64,000 nt of DNA from Patiriisocius sp047730165. GTDB lineage: Bacteria > Bacteroidota > Bacteroidia > Flavobacteriales > Flavobacteriaceae. The stretch spans positions 1,054,001 to 1,118,000 of the forward strand of contig NZ_CP159834.1 of assembly GCF_047730165.1 (NCBI RefSeq), in the 5' to 3' direction. Shown one piece after another: positions 45,992 to 55,958 of this stretch. A program made the translations under genes and the position numbers. Within the stretch, counting starts at the first letter, position 1; each line of letters opens with the position of its first letter. The notes beneath the pieces were generated by a model, which did no database searches, had not been told where the DNA came from, and saw only the letters and a program-made list of their open reading frames with translations.

Positions 45992-48928
45992 ATGAAACTA
46001 AAATTTACATTATTCCTGTTTGCTTTTGCTGCACTATTTTCGGCACAAGCGCAAGAAACAGAACAAGGGCCTACCTATATAGGCGAGTTAACACTAGTAA
46101 GTGTTACTCCTTCCTTACAATCAAGATTGAGTGAGTTAACTCCAGCGACTGCTAAAGGAGAAGCTCAGGATGGACGCTCTAGTTTTAAAAAACCTAAAAG
46201 AGATGTAGTACCAGGAAAAGGTAATCAAGTAGATTATTTATCTCAAAACCAAGATTTATTAGCAGGGAAAATAGCTGGTAAGGCTGTTACGGCTGTTTGG
46301 GATGCGGCTTTTACAGGTTCAAACCCAACAGATCCAGCATTAGCAGTGGGACCAGATCATGTATTTGTAGTGTTTAATACAGGTTTTGCTATTTTTGATA
46401 AGGATGGAAATGAGCTACTTGGGGATACTAACCCTTTTCCAGCTATTTTTCCTGCAAATGGATGTTGTGATTTAACAGCATCATATGATAGTGCTGCAGA
46501 TAGATGGATACTTTCTTTCTTGGGTAATGGAATTCAAATGGCTATTTCTACAACGGGAAATCCTTTAACTACAGATTGGAATATCTATAATATCCCAACT
46601 GTAAATGACTACAATAAAGTTTCTGTATGGAGTGATGGTTATTATTTAACGGATCAAGCTTCTGGAAATAGATTATATGCTATGGACAGAACAGCAATGT
46701 TAGCAGGAGCTGCTAATCCTTCTATTCAAGGTTTTGCTTTACCAAGTATAGGTACATTAGGTTTTGCAAGTCCACAAGCTTTAAATGTTACTGATGATAA
46801 TATGCCGGCTTTCGGTAATGCGCCAGTTGTTTTCTTTCAGGATGATGCATATGCTGGTGTTGCAGTAGATCATATCAAATTTTGGAGTGCAAATGTTGAT
46901 TTTGCTACACCAGGAAATTCAACAATTAGTACACCACAAGAAATTCCAGTAACACCTTTTACATCTGTATTTGATGGTGCTTCTTTTCAAAACTTAACAC
47001 AGCCTAATGGCGGTGGTGGTACCTTAGATGCATTACAAGGTATTGTAATGAATCAAGCGCAATTCAGAAAATTCCCAACGTATAACGCCGCGGTATTTAA
47101 TCACGTAATTGACACAGATCCAACAGGGGGAAAAAGGGCTGCTATTAGATGGTATGAATTCCGTCAAGCTACAGATGGTGCACCTTGGTCTTTATTCCAA
47201 GAAGGTACTTATGAAGCTCCAGATAACAAGCACGCTTGGAATGCATCTTTAATGATGGATAATCAAGGAAACATTGGAATGGGATACACAGGGATGAGCA
47301 TCTCAGGACAAGGCACTACAAATGTAAGTTCTTACTATACAGGTAGATTTGCATCAGATCCATTGAACACAATGACGGTTACAGAAGAGCCTATTGTAAT
47401 AGGTGATGGTGTAATTACGGGTTCTAGATATGGTGATTATAGTAAAATTGATATAGATCCTAGTGATGATGCAACGTTCTACTTCACAAACGAAGTACAT
47501 ACAGTTGACACTCCTAATGGACAAAGAGCTGCCAACGTAGGTCGTTTTAAAATTGCTGCAGATGCAGATGTTGACACTGGTGTAATCGCTTTTGTAGCGC
47601 CAACAGATGGTGGTTTATCTGGAGCAGAAACGGTTACCGTAATGCTAAGAAACTTTGGTACAGTATCACAATCTAATATCCCTGTAAGTTTTACTGTTGA
47701 TGGTGGTGCAGCGGTAAATGAAATATTTACAGGAACTATAGCTCCAGCATCAAATGAGATGTACACATTTACAGCGACTGCAAGTTTAGGTGCAGATGGA
47801 ACAACATATAACCTCTGTGCTAGAACAACACTAGCTGGTGATGAAATTCCAACGAACGATGAGTTTTGTATGGATGTAACGCACTTAAACGATAATGATA
47901 CTGGAGTAACATCTATTGATGCTCCTGTTTCAGGAAATGGATTAGGTGTTGAAAACATTTCAGTTACAATCCAGAACTTTGGAGCTGCAACACAAACATC
48001 AATTCCAGTGTTCTATACGTTTAATGGTGGTGCTGCGGTAATGGAAACTTACACAGGCTCAATCGCTCAAGGAGCAACAGATACATATACATTTACTGCG
48101 TCTGAAGACTTTTCTGAACTTGGTGATTATGATGTTGTTGCAGGTACAGATCTTGCTGGAGACTCAGATGCATCAAATGATGATACGATGACTACGATAA
48201 CTAACTTTTCTTGCCAGCCAGGTGCTAACTGTACTTTAGGTGATGGTTTACGATTAGTTAATATAGCAGATATAAACAATGCTACAGGTTGTGAAACAGA
48301 TGGATATGGTGATTTTACAGCAATCTCTACAGACCTAGCTCAAGATCAAGAATATAACCTTACTTTAACTACGGGGTGGGGTGACCAATTTGTTACTGTA
48401 TGGGTTGACTTTAATGATAACTCTAATTTTGAGCCTAGTGAACGTATCTTAATAGATTATGAAATTGCTGATGGTCAAAACGCTGGGACTTATACAGAAA
48501 CTACACAGGTTGTTATTCCTGCTGATTCTGAGTTAGGAATGCACATAATGAGAGTTAAAACAAGCTGGAACGCTGTTGTGCCAGATGATGCTTGTGAAGA
48601 AACTCAATATGGTGAGACAGAAGATTACACAGTAAACATTGTACCTGAATTAGGTGTACAAGATGATAGCTTTGCAGCAGCAGAGTTGATCGTTACTACA
48701 CTGCCAGATAACAAGTTTGAGTTAATTTTTAATACTACTTCTTACACAAATGATTTACCTGTAAGAGTAACAAATATGCTAGGTCAAGTTTTAGCCTATT
48801 ACGTATTAGAAAATAACGGTTCTGGATATTCTAAAGTAATTGATATGTCTTACGTTTCTGCTGGAGTATATTTCTTCACAATAGGAGAAGGTACAGACAG
48901 TAAACTACAACGTGTTATTGTAAAATAA
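45992..48928 (+). CDS. Large type IX secreted protein with CARDB-like and GEVED domains
   Basis: I chose the ATG at 45992 because it gives a perfect signal peptide (MKLKFTLFLFAFAALFSAQA); an open frame continues 90 bases upstream. The 978-residue protein has a large beta-propeller-like part (about 70-520; NPTDPALAVGPDHVFVVFNT near 105), two CARDB-like repeats (DTGVIAFVAPTDGGLSG and DTGVTSIDAPVSGNGLG, about 525-730), a GEVED domain (about 735-885; ends YGETEDYTVNI) and a type IX sorting domain (about 905-978; PVRVTNMLGQVLAYY ... SAGVYFFTIGEGTDSKLQRV). It is a surface or released protein, possibly an adhesin or peptidase-associated protein. No catalytic site is evident. Confidence 0.88.
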   Translation: MKLKFTLFLFAFAALFSAQAQETEQGPTYIGELTLVSVTPSLQSRLSELTPATAKGEAQDGRSSFKKPKRDVVPGKGNQVDYLSQNQDLLAGKIAGKAVTAVWDAAFTGSNPTDPALAVGPDHVFVVFNTGFAIFDKDGNELLGDTNPFPAIFPANGCCDLTASYDSAADRWILSFLGNGIQMAISTTGNPLTTDWNIYNIPTVNDYNKVSVWSDGYYLTDQASGNRLYAMDRTAMLAGAANPSIQGFALPSIGTLGFASPQALNVTDDNMPAFGNAPVVFFQDDAYAGVAVDHIKFWSANVDFATPGNSTISTPQEIPVTPFTSVFDGASFQNLTQPNGGGGTLDALQGIVMNQAQFRKFPTYNAAVFNHVIDTDPTGGKRAAIRWYEFRQATDGAPWSLFQEGTYEAPDNKHAWNASLMMDNQGNIGMGYTGMSISGQGTTNVSSYYTGRFASDPLNTMTVTEEPIVIGDGVITGSRYGDYSKIDIDPSDDATFYFTNEVHTVDTPNGQRAANVGRFKIAADADVDTGVIAFVAPTDGGLSGAETVTVMLRNFGTVSQSNIPVSFTVDGGAAVNEIFTGTIAPASNEMYTFTATASLGADGTTYNLCARTTLAGDEIPTNDEFCMDVTHLNDNDTGVTSIDAPVSGNGLGVENISVTIQNFGAATQTSIPVFYTFNGGAAVMETYTGSIAQGATDTYTFTASEDFSELGDYDVVAGTDLAGDSDASNDDTMTTITNFSCQPGANCTLGDGLRLVNIADINNATGCETDGYGDFTAISTDLAQDQEYNLTLTTGWGDQFVTVWVDFNDNSNFEPSERILIDYEIADGQNAGTYTETTQVVIPADSELGMHIMRVKTSWNAVVPDDACEETQYGETEDYTVNIVPELGVQDDSFAAAELIVTTLPDNKFELIFNTTSYTNDLPVRVTNMLGQVLAYYVLENNGSGYSKVIDMSYVSAGVYFFTIGEGTDSKLQRVIVK

Positions 48929-48948
48929 ATCTTGTATTTATATATTGA

Positions 48949-48976
48949 AAAAGGGAGCAATTTGCTCCCTTTTTTT
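48949..48976 (+). terminator. Terminator after the type IX secreted protein gene
   Basis: AAAAGGGAGCA (48949-48959) pairs with TGCTCCCTTTT (48963-48973) around a 3-base loop, then more T to 48976. It is placed between two convergent genes and, with A-runs on the other arm, can work in both directions. Confidence 0.85.
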
Positions 48977-48994
48977 ATGCGCTATATTTTGGTT

Positions 48995-51900
48995 TTAGAA
49001 GTATGCTCTCAACTGTACAGAACCAGTATGAATACTTCTAACAGTTTCTGTATCTCTCCCTAAATAACTTAAATTAAGATCTAAGTACTTCGTTATTTTC
49101 TTCTGAAATAATAATTGCCAAGTAAAATTTATCCCAGGTTGTAAGCCTTCTAATATTTGATATGCTACTGGCGAAAACGTGCTCCCCTCAAAATCATTCT
49201 TAATATAAGACACCTCTGCATTCACCGAAAATTTATCTGCATTGGTGTGAAAAAAACCAGCAGTAATCTTATTTTGTTGCAACTGCTCCATAGCTCCCGT
49301 TTCATTTTCTTTTATGCCACGAATGTAAGTTAAATCAAAACGCGTTTGTGTGCTGGCTAGATAGGAGACCTTAGGTGCTATCTCTTGTAATGATAAGGTG
49401 TAATTTTTATTGGTGAAATTTTCTGAAGCACTCCCATTGGTTCCTGTAGATGCCTTTAAGTTAAACACCCATTGATTTTGCACCTTATGTGTAAACTGAA
49501 GCAAGTGACTGCGTAAGGAGTTTTCCTGAAGCCCTAGAGATATCAGGTTGTTGCTGTTTTTAGAGGCGTAAGTGTAACTAGTGGTGTATCGCTGCTTACC
49601 ACGGTTAAAAAAGAGCACATTTCTAAAATTGAGATTCAGCCCTAGCTGATCATCGCCACCATCCTTAAACGGGTTAATAACAAAGCTGTCTCCGCTGCGT
49701 TTTACTTTTCTGTCAATGGAATAGGTGGTTTGATTATACAGTTTACTTAAAAGAGCTCTATAGTCTTCTGTATTGACCCATTGCTGTGGGTTTAAAGTCA
49801 AAGCCTGACTAAACACATTCTGCCGTATTTTCTGGAAGGTTTGGTTAGGCAATAAGATGCGCACATAATTTGCTTCGTCTTGAAATTGCGAGATCTCAAA
49901 CTCTTCTAATTCTTGTATACCATTGTCGTTATAATCGTTCCAAGTATAAAAACCTTGGCCAGGTTCTACCTCAAGATAGGTAAAATTCTGTTGAGCAATC
50001 ACGCCACTATTAGACTCCAGCGTGGTATTAAACCGAATGGCATTTTTATAAAGAGACTGCGCATAGCGTATTCTGGTATTTAAGGAGGTTTCATCTTCTT
50101 TAAACTTGTTATCTAGATCGCGATACTGCGCTTGCAAGGATAATTGAGAATTTTTGTTCTTTAATAAGGTAGATCTGACCCCATACGTGTGCGCATTATT
50201 TACCCTTTGCAAACGGTTGTTCTGTAAACTATCTGTAACACGATATTTATAATACGCAGCCGCATATACTTTTGTGCTATCTCCCACGCCGGCAAAAGCA
50301 CCATAGTCTTTATAACGCTGGCTAATGTTTGTGAGCGAATCTCTCACCGACCCAGTGCCATTAAATGTAGCTACATTGTCTTCAATGTCAAGTGCTGATC
50401 CTATCCATGATTTCTTAAAAGAATAAGAGGTCCTATTTTTTATTCTGAAAAATTCTGAATTTAAGGTATCCCCACTACTATTGAGATAACTGCTATGCAA
50501 ACGACTGCGTAATTTTCCAGCTTTAAAATTTCCGAAGAGCACTTGACGCGTACCGTTGAAGCTATCTGAAAAGCCTAAATGCTGAAACTCATATCGTGCC
50601 GTACCTAGCTTTGGGTCTGTTAACTCAAGTCCTGTAGTAAGGTGTCGTTGATTGCCTTGGGTGGTAAAAAGCAAGTTCCAGTCGCGATTAAACTCTATAT
50701 TATAAAGTCTTTCTACGTTGGTAAAATTTTTATTCACGTAATCAATTGTTCCAAAAGCTTTTAGTTTTAAAGTGTCCTTAGTTTTTAAAAGTTGCTGCTC
50801 TATTTTAAGGTGCGTTGCTACCCCGCTATTATTTCCGTCATCAACCTCAGAAAATAAGTTGAGGTCCTTTTTACTCCCTGCTAATTCAAAATTAATATTA
50901 GTTTTTTCTGAAGGAGAATAGCTTCCGTGGACGCCTGCTAATTGTAATGCTACCGGTGCATTGAGTTGCACGATGGGCTCAAAGTCTCCTTGGGGAATAC
51001 CATTGCTAGGAGGGATATATTCAAAAATACGGGCGATTGCATTTGCGGCACTTAACACATAATTACCATTGCCTAAGCCAACATTAGAAAACCTAACATT
51101 AAAGAGATCATCTTGCTCTATGGGTGCATAAACAAATATTTCTACTCCATTTAAAATTTCTTTTCGGTAGAGAATTTTGTTTTCAGAAAAGGTGTCTTCT
51201 GCGGCAGATGGTGCGGTCATGGCTGCCATATCATCTCCTGCTTGTTGTAAGATTATTACTTGGTCTTCAGATAGGTTTTGTTGTAGGGGTTGGTTTTTAG
51301 AATCGTTTTCAGAATATACGTAGGCACCTATTGTTAGATTTTCTGAGGTATACTCTCCTCCTCCGTAGCCAATAAACCGGGTGTAATTTCGGTCTGTATA
51401 TTGATAATCTACCATAATACGCATCGTGGCGTCAATGGGATAGGTTGGGTTAAATTTAATTTCACCTGCATTATAGTCTATCAGGTAATCTTTGTCCTCA
51501 CCTCGACGTATGGGGATGCCATTTACATACACTTTTTCACTTCCAGAAACGATGAGAACAAAGAGTTCGCCATTAGGCCCTATTAGTTTATAAGGCCCTT
51601 GATTTCCTTCTTGTGGTAAGATGTTACTGGTGGTAAAAACACCTCGTACAATGGCTCCAGCTGCAAAGGCTTTTGTTTTAGTATTGTCTGTGTGGTCTAG
51701 TGTTCCGCTAAGAGAGATTCCCTGTACTTTTTTTGTAAAGGCAGCGAAGTAGCTTTCGGTGTTTTGGAGGTCTACATCACCAGCACGTATGTTCCATTTA
51801 TCACTGTATAGCTCGATAAAAATTTGGTCAAACTCGTCCAGGTTTTGAGAATAGCCTCCGGCTTGTGTAGGTAAGTTAGAATCCTGTAGTGAGGCTCTTA

Positions 51901-52420
51901 TGGAGACATTTTCATTTAATTTTCCTGTAATCTGAAGATCGAGTTGTGAGTTGACTACAGCGTTTTGATTATTACCAGCTGTTACGCCTCGTGAAATGTT
52001 TCCAGTTGTGGTAAGCCCATCAAAAGGGGTGAATTCCTTTTTTCTATTTGATTTACCGAGGGTCACAAGTCTTTCTGCGTTATCGCTATCTGGGACGATG
52101 ATGCTTTCGTCAAATAAGAAATACTTTTTGGTTAAAAATTGAGGATAGCGCAGGTACTCAATAGTGAGCGAATCTTGGGTGTTTAAAATTTCCGAAGTAC
52201 GTAAGATGCCATTATTAAAATCTACTTGGTAGGTGAGGCTGTCTAGTTGCTTTCCGTTTTGATAGACCTTAAAGTAGGCTGGATTCAGCGAAATACTGTC
52301 CACTTTTATACTGTCTGCAACGGCTACTTTCCTTAAGTGATAGGTGGCGTCGTCTTGTGCCAGCCCCGTGAATGAGGTTGTCAGAGTAAAAAAAAATAAG
52401 AGAATCTTTAAACTTCGCAT
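48995..52420 (-). CDS. Large outer-membrane beta-barrel protein of unknown function
   Basis: A 1141-residue protein with a signal peptide (MRSLKILLFFFTLTTSFTGL, from the ATG at 52420; a GTG lies nine bases upstream). An N-terminal domain (about 25-130) with KVYQNGKQLDSLTYQVDFNN and DSLTIEYLRYP is followed by TTTGNISRGVTAGNNQNAVV, LDLQITGKLNENVSIRASLQ and YSDKWNIRAGDVDLQNTESY, which resemble pieces of SprA-like gliding/secretion barrels and related surface proteins. Many alternating beta strands continue to the end (DLNLSYLGRDTETVRSIHTG, SVQLRAYF). It ends in an aromatic residue, typical of outer-membrane barrels. No partner is certain. The 2-kb-plus barrel and lack of TonB box argue against a nutrient receptor. 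Confidence 0.75.
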   Translation of the reverse strand: MRSLKILLFFFTLTTSFTGLAQDDATYHLRKVAVADSIKVDSISLNPAYFKVYQNGKQLDSLTYQVDFNNGILRTSEILNTQDSLTIEYLRYPQFLTKKYFLFDESIIVPDSDNAERLVTLGKSNRKKEFTPFDGLTTTGNISRGVTAGNNQNAVVNSQLDLQITGKLNENVSIRASLQDSNLPTQAGGYSQNLDEFDQIFIELYSDKWNIRAGDVDLQNTESYFAAFTKKVQGISLSGTLDHTDNTKTKAFAAGAIVRGVFTTSNILPQEGNQGPYKLIGPNGELFVLIVSGSEKVYVNGIPIRRGEDKDYLIDYNAGEIKFNPTYPIDATMRIMVDYQYTDRNYTRFIGYGGGEYTSENLTIGAYVYSENDSKNQPLQQNLSEDQVIILQQAGDDMAAMTAPSAAEDTFSENKILYRKEILNGVEIFVYAPIEQDDLFNVRFSNVGLGNGNYVLSAANAIARIFEYIPPSNGIPQGDFEPIVQLNAPVALQLAGVHGSYSPSEKTNINFELAGSKKDLNLFSEVDDGNNSGVATHLKIEQQLLKTKDTLKLKAFGTIDYVNKNFTNVERLYNIEFNRDWNLLFTTQGNQRHLTTGLELTDPKLGTARYEFQHLGFSDSFNGTRQVLFGNFKAGKLRSRLHSSYLNSSGDTLNSEFFRIKNRTSYSFKKSWIGSALDIEDNVATFNGTGSVRDSLTNISQRYKDYGAFAGVGDSTKVYAAAYYKYRVTDSLQNNRLQRVNNAHTYGVRSTLLKNKNSQLSLQAQYRDLDNKFKEDETSLNTRIRYAQSLYKNAIRFNTTLESNSGVIAQQNFTYLEVEPGQGFYTWNDYNDNGIQELEEFEISQFQDEANYVRILLPNQTFQKIRQNVFSQALTLNPQQWVNTEDYRALLSKLYNQTTYSIDRKVKRSGDSFVINPFKDGGDDQLGLNLNFRNVLFFNRGKQRYTTSYTYASKNSNNLISLGLQENSLRSHLLQFTHKVQNQWVFNLKASTGTNGSASENFTNKNYTLSLQEIAPKVSYLASTQTRFDLTYIRGIKENETGAMEQLQQNKITAGFFHTNADKFSVNAEVSYIKNDFEGSTFSPVAYQILEGLQPGINFTWQLLFQKKITKYLDLNLSYLGRDTETVRSIHTGSVQLRAYF

Positions 52421-52614
52421 AGTAAACACCTATGTATACAACCACTAAGGGCTGTTTTTATTTTGTTGATTGTTTATGGAAAACCTTTTTGAGTATACTA
52501 TGCGTAAAAATACAATGTTATTTACTTTAGCGCAGGAGTTATTTGAGTTCGATTTTTAAAGATTTCAGAATCGAATTAACCAATAAAAAACCCCCGCATA
52601 AGCGGACACAGAAG

Positions 52615-53385
52615 ATGAAAATACTGAGTTATAATGTAAACGGAATACGTGCAGCAATGCGCAAAGAAATGCTCTCTTGGTTGACCCAAACAGGGGCAGA
52701 CGTAGTGTGTATCCAAGAGACAAAAGCAAACGAAGACCAAGTAGAAATAGAGGCTATTGTTGCGGCGGGCTATCCATATCACTACTGGTTTAGTGCCCAG
52801 AAAAAAGGATATAGCGGTGTAGCTATATTCTGCAAAAAAGAGCCCAATCATATCGAGTACGGTACCGGAATCGAGTCTATGGATTTTGAAGGCCGAAATA
52901 TTAGAGTCGATTATGACGGTTTGAGTGTAATGAGCTTATATCTGCCAAGCGGAACAAATAGCGCACGTCTCGATCACAAATTTGAGTACATGGCGCTTTT
53001 TCAAGACTATGTAAATGAGCTAAAAAAAGAAATTCCAAATCTGGTTATCTGCGGGGATTATAACATTTGTCACGAAGCTATAGATATTCATAACCCAGTG
53101 TCAAATAAAAACTCCAGCGGATTCTTGCCTGTAGAACGTGAGTGGATAGGCAATTTTATGGACAGTGGTTTTATAGACAGTTTTAGACATTTGAATAAAG
53201 AACCACATAACTATACCTGGTGGAGTTATCGAGCAAATGCTCGCGCTAATAACAAAGGCTGGCGCATTGATTACAATATGGTAGCAACACCATTGAAAGA
53301 AAAGATAAAAAGAGCCGTTATATTGCCAGCCGCTGTACATAGTGACCATTGTCCACTGTTAGTTGAACTAGACGTAACTGTGTAA
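52615..53385 (+). CDS. xth: Exodeoxyribonuclease III
   Basis: A 256-residue AP endonuclease/3'-5' exonuclease. The start at the ATG 52615 (MKILSYNVNGIRAAMRKE) is the family start; a TTG 72 bases upstream would add an odd leader. Active-site motifs: YNVNGIR, CIQETKANEDQ (Glu near residue 33), LVICGDYNICHEAIDI (Asp and Asn near 147-149) and VHSDHCPLLVEL (Asp and His near 246). It acts in base-excision repair in the cytoplasm. It is followed 69 bases later by the OmpA lipoprotein gene; the gap contains one CTTCGGAAA site. Confidence 0.95.
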   Translation: MKILSYNVNGIRAAMRKEMLSWLTQTGADVVCIQETKANEDQVEIEAIVAAGYPYHYWFSAQKKGYSGVAIFCKKEPNHIEYGTGIESMDFEGRNIRVDYDGLSVMSLYLPSGTNSARLDHKFEYMALFQDYVNELKKEIPNLVICGDYNICHEAIDIHNPVSNKNSSGFLPVEREWIGNFMDSGFIDSFRHLNKEPHNYTWWSYRANARANNKGWRIDYNMVATPLKEKIKRAVILPAAVHSDHCPLLVELDVTV

Positions 53386-53454
53386 TAATAACATAAAAAC
53401 TTTGTTGATTTCTTCGGAAATGTGCCGTGTTTGAACCCTGAAAACTAAACAAAA

Positions 53455-54426
53455 ATGACCTTCAAAAACTTACTATTTATTGTTGTAACGAGCGTGTTAC
53501 TTGCGAGTTGCGTTACCGCAAAGATTCATGAGGAATTACAAGATAAGTTTGAGACATTAAAGACAGAGAACGCGTCTTTAATGTCTCAACTCGATACTGC
53601 CCCCGGAGCTTCTAGTATGGGGTTGGAGCAAGCAAGAGCAGCTCTTGAAAAATGCAAAAGTGAAAAGACACAATTAGCCATGGATCTTGCAGGGGCAAAA
53701 TCTAAATATGATAGAATCAAGCAAGATTATGATGCGCTTGAAGCAAACAGCAGCGAAAACCTCACTGAGAATCTAGAACGCAACAGAACATTACTCGCAA
53801 AGCTAGAAGAGAAAGAGCGACTCTTAAATAAAAAAGAGGCGGACCTTTTAACACAAGAAAAAACGTTGCAAAAAGCGCAAGCAAATCTAAATACAAGTGC
53901 GGCAAGAGTGCTGGAGCTAGAAGGAATCATTGCGGCAAAAGAAGCACAGATGAAAAAACTTAAAGATGCAATTTCTGCGGCCTTGACAAATTTTGAAGGC
54001 AATGGACTCACCGTGGAGCAACGCGATGGGAAAGTATATGTCTCTATGGAAAATAAACTTTTGTTTGAGAGCGGAAGTTGGGATGTAAATACACGCGGAA
54101 GAGAAGCTGTAGTGGCATTAGGAAATGTGCTTGGTGATAATAAAGAAATAGCCGTGCTCATAGAGGGACACACAGATAATGTGCCTTATGGTGAAAAAGG
54201 CTTAATCAAGAATAACTGGGACCTTTCTACAAAAAGAGCCACGGCGATCGTAACGATATTGACAGAAAATAACAACATCCCAAAAGAGAACCTTACTGCC
54301 GCAGGTCGCGGTGAATATGCGCCTATCGCTAGCAATGCAACTAGTGAAGGCAAAGCAAAAAACAGAAGGATAGAAGTGGTCTTGACGCCTAAACTCGACG
54401 AGATCTCTAGGTTGTTGAATGAGTAA
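53455..54426 (+). CDS. OmpA-family peptidoglycan-binding lipoprotein
   Basis: A 323-residue protein. A lipoprotein signal ends in LLASC (Cys near residue 19). A long coiled coil (about 25-175, many Glu and Lys, with LEEKERLLNKKEADLL) leads to an OmpA_C domain (about 195-315): VSMENKLLFESGSWDVN, LIEGHTDNVPYGEKG and GRGEYAPIASNATSEGKAKN with NRRIEVVLTP. It should tether the outer membrane to the cell wall. Relatives are common in flavobacteria. It is monocistronic. Confidence 0.93.
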   Translation: MTFKNLLFIVVTSVLLASCVTAKIHEELQDKFETLKTENASLMSQLDTAPGASSMGLEQARAALEKCKSEKTQLAMDLAGAKSKYDRIKQDYDALEANSSENLTENLERNRTLLAKLEEKERLLNKKEADLLTQEKTLQKAQANLNTSAARVLELEGIIAAKEAQMKKLKDAISAALTNFEGNGLTVEQRDGKVYVSMENKLLFESGSWDVNTRGREAVVALGNVLGDNKEIAVLIEGHTDNVPYGEKGLIKNNWDLSTKRATAIVTILTENNNIPKENLTAAGRGEYAPIASNATSEGKAKNRRIEVVLTPKLDEISRLLNE

Positions 54427-54541
54427 TGGGATTGTGAAATTATCTGCAAAAAATAGCAACTAACAAAATGACACTATTTGTTCCTTTTCACCGTTTTGGC
54501 AAAAAAGGATTACTTATATTATCAAAAAAGGAAAACGATAC

Positions 54542-55609
54542 ATGAATACCGATACAAATATAAATAAGCCTGCCCCGATCGCGATAGATGAAAATCAAAT
54601 TTTGTTTGACGCTGAAGCTGATATCAAGGGAATCATTGAAGACTTAGTACAAGGTAAGTCAATATTAATTAGTGATTTTTATAAAGATGGCTTGTCGCTT
54701 CTCCGGGAGATTCATAAGTATTTAAAACAAAAGTTGCCTAATAAATCTTTTAAGGAGCAGCGAGAATATCGCGCAGAATACGCTAGGCTTTCAAACTTAG
54801 TTTTATTAGAAATTATTGATCAAAATATAAGCGCACAGAAGTCACCAAGCATTGGCTGGTTGCAGAAATTTTATCCCGAGAATAATCATTTCTGTTTGAC
54901 CTTTCCTCAAATACAAGGATTAAATAGCGCTTGGCAATGGTATAAAAATGGGATTTCTATTCCTGTGTTGCGTAACAAATTGCATCCTTACTACGGAACT
55001 TATTTTCCTACGCGTTTTGAACATTTAACACTTTTTGACAATTGGTTAAAACGGTATAAAGGACCTAAAAAAACAGCGATAGATGTAGGCGTAGGTTGCG
55101 GAGTATTGTCTTTACAAATGGTGCAGCATCAATTTCAGAAGGTATTTGCAACGGACATCAACCCTAATGCAATTTTTGGACTAAGGGAGTTTATGGGAAC
55201 CACAAAACTATCCCGAAAGATTGAGCTGGATTTTGGACATCTTTTTGGTGCTTGGGAGAAACAAACCGAATTGATTGTGTTTAATCCGCCTTGGTTACCG
55301 GGTTCAGAAAATTCTGGGAGCATAGATGATGCGATTTATTATAATAAAAAATTATTTCCAGAATTTTTTGCGGAAGCAAAGAAGCGTCTTTTACCAGAGG
55401 GAAAACTGGTGGTCATATTTTCAAACTTAGCGCAAATCTCTAAGGTGACAAAAGACCATCCTATTGAAACAGAATTAGCCGAGGGCAAAAGGTTTCAATT
55501 AGAGAAACAATATAAGAAAAATGTAAGTGCTGCTTCTACAAGTACAAAGCGAGATCAGCATTGGCGTGCTGAAGAAGAAGTGCAACTTTGGCTGTTGACA
55601 CATATTTAA
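54542..55609 (+). CDS. SAM-dependent methyltransferase, class I, NPPW type
   Basis: A 355-residue protein. The first about 170 residues are a helical region that I cannot place. The C-terminal half is a class I methyltransferase with motif I AIDVGVGCGVLSL (about residues 182-194), an acidic end of beta-2 (ATDINPNAI) and motif IV LIVFNPPWLPG (about 240-250). The NPPW form is used by enzymes that methylate amide or ring nitrogens in proteins (PrmC-like), RNA or DNA bases. The substrate is unknown. A weak promoter may lie near 54500. It is transcribed alone. Confidence 0.8.
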   Translation: MNTDTNINKPAPIAIDENQILFDAEADIKGIIEDLVQGKSILISDFYKDGLSLLREIHKYLKQKLPNKSFKEQREYRAEYARLSNLVLLEIIDQNISAQKSPSIGWLQKFYPENNHFCLTFPQIQGLNSAWQWYKNGISIPVLRNKLHPYYGTYFPTRFEHLTLFDNWLKRYKGPKKTAIDVGVGCGVLSLQMVQHQFQKVFATDINPNAIFGLREFMGTTKLSRKIELDFGHLFGAWEKQTELIVFNPPWLPGSENSGSIDDAIYYNKKLFPEFFAEAKKRLLPEGKLVVIFSNLAQISKVTKDHPIETELAEGKRFQLEKQYKKNVSAASTSTKRDQHWRAEEEVQLWLLTHI

Positions 55610-55675
55610 ACGTTGCCGTCGTGAAGTGACGCTCTTAATAGCGTCGTGCATACACCCGTTTATTATTCTGCAGTT

Positions 55676-55880
55676 TTATTGAATCGCTAGTTTTGCGCCT
55701 ATAAATTGAGGTGTGCCTTTATGAAGTTCCGTTAAATTTCCTAGGCTGTCTCTTGTGAAATGAAAGCACAATTCTGCATCGATATTAAAAAGCACCTACC
55801 ACATTTCTTATGCCATACCAGCACCAATTAGTAGTGGTCCTTTTTTTTGAGCTATAGATTGACTTTTTGCGGTATTCTGC
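55676..55880 (-). pseudogene. Decayed gene remnant, minus strand
   Basis: In the 350-base gap before the hydrolase gene, the minus strand shows protein-like pieces without a start. One frame reads SQSIAQKKGPLLIGAGMA and stops; the same frame then reads VLFNIDAELCFHFTRDSLGN and LTELHKGTPQFIGAKLAIQ to a stop at 55676. A second frame over the first part reads TTTNWCWYGIRNVVGAF, stop. The pieces resemble the end of a secreted hydrolase or beta-barrel protein. I do not know the family. The rest of the gap holds nothing I can name. Confidence 0.35.
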
Positions 55881-55958
55881 TTGGTGATTTAATTTTGACA
55901 AGAAATGAAGAAAATAAAATGCCAGACGCATTTTATTATACAGCGCTTCTAGGTTGGT

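Noticed and set aside
47479..47958. Minus-strand frame of 159 codons inside the type IX secreted protein gene
   Set aside because: Mirror of the repeated CARDB-like region; no domain of its own.
53727..54173. Ser/Phe-rich minus-strand frame of 148 codons
   Set aside because: Mirror of the coiled-coil region of the OmpA lipoprotein gene.
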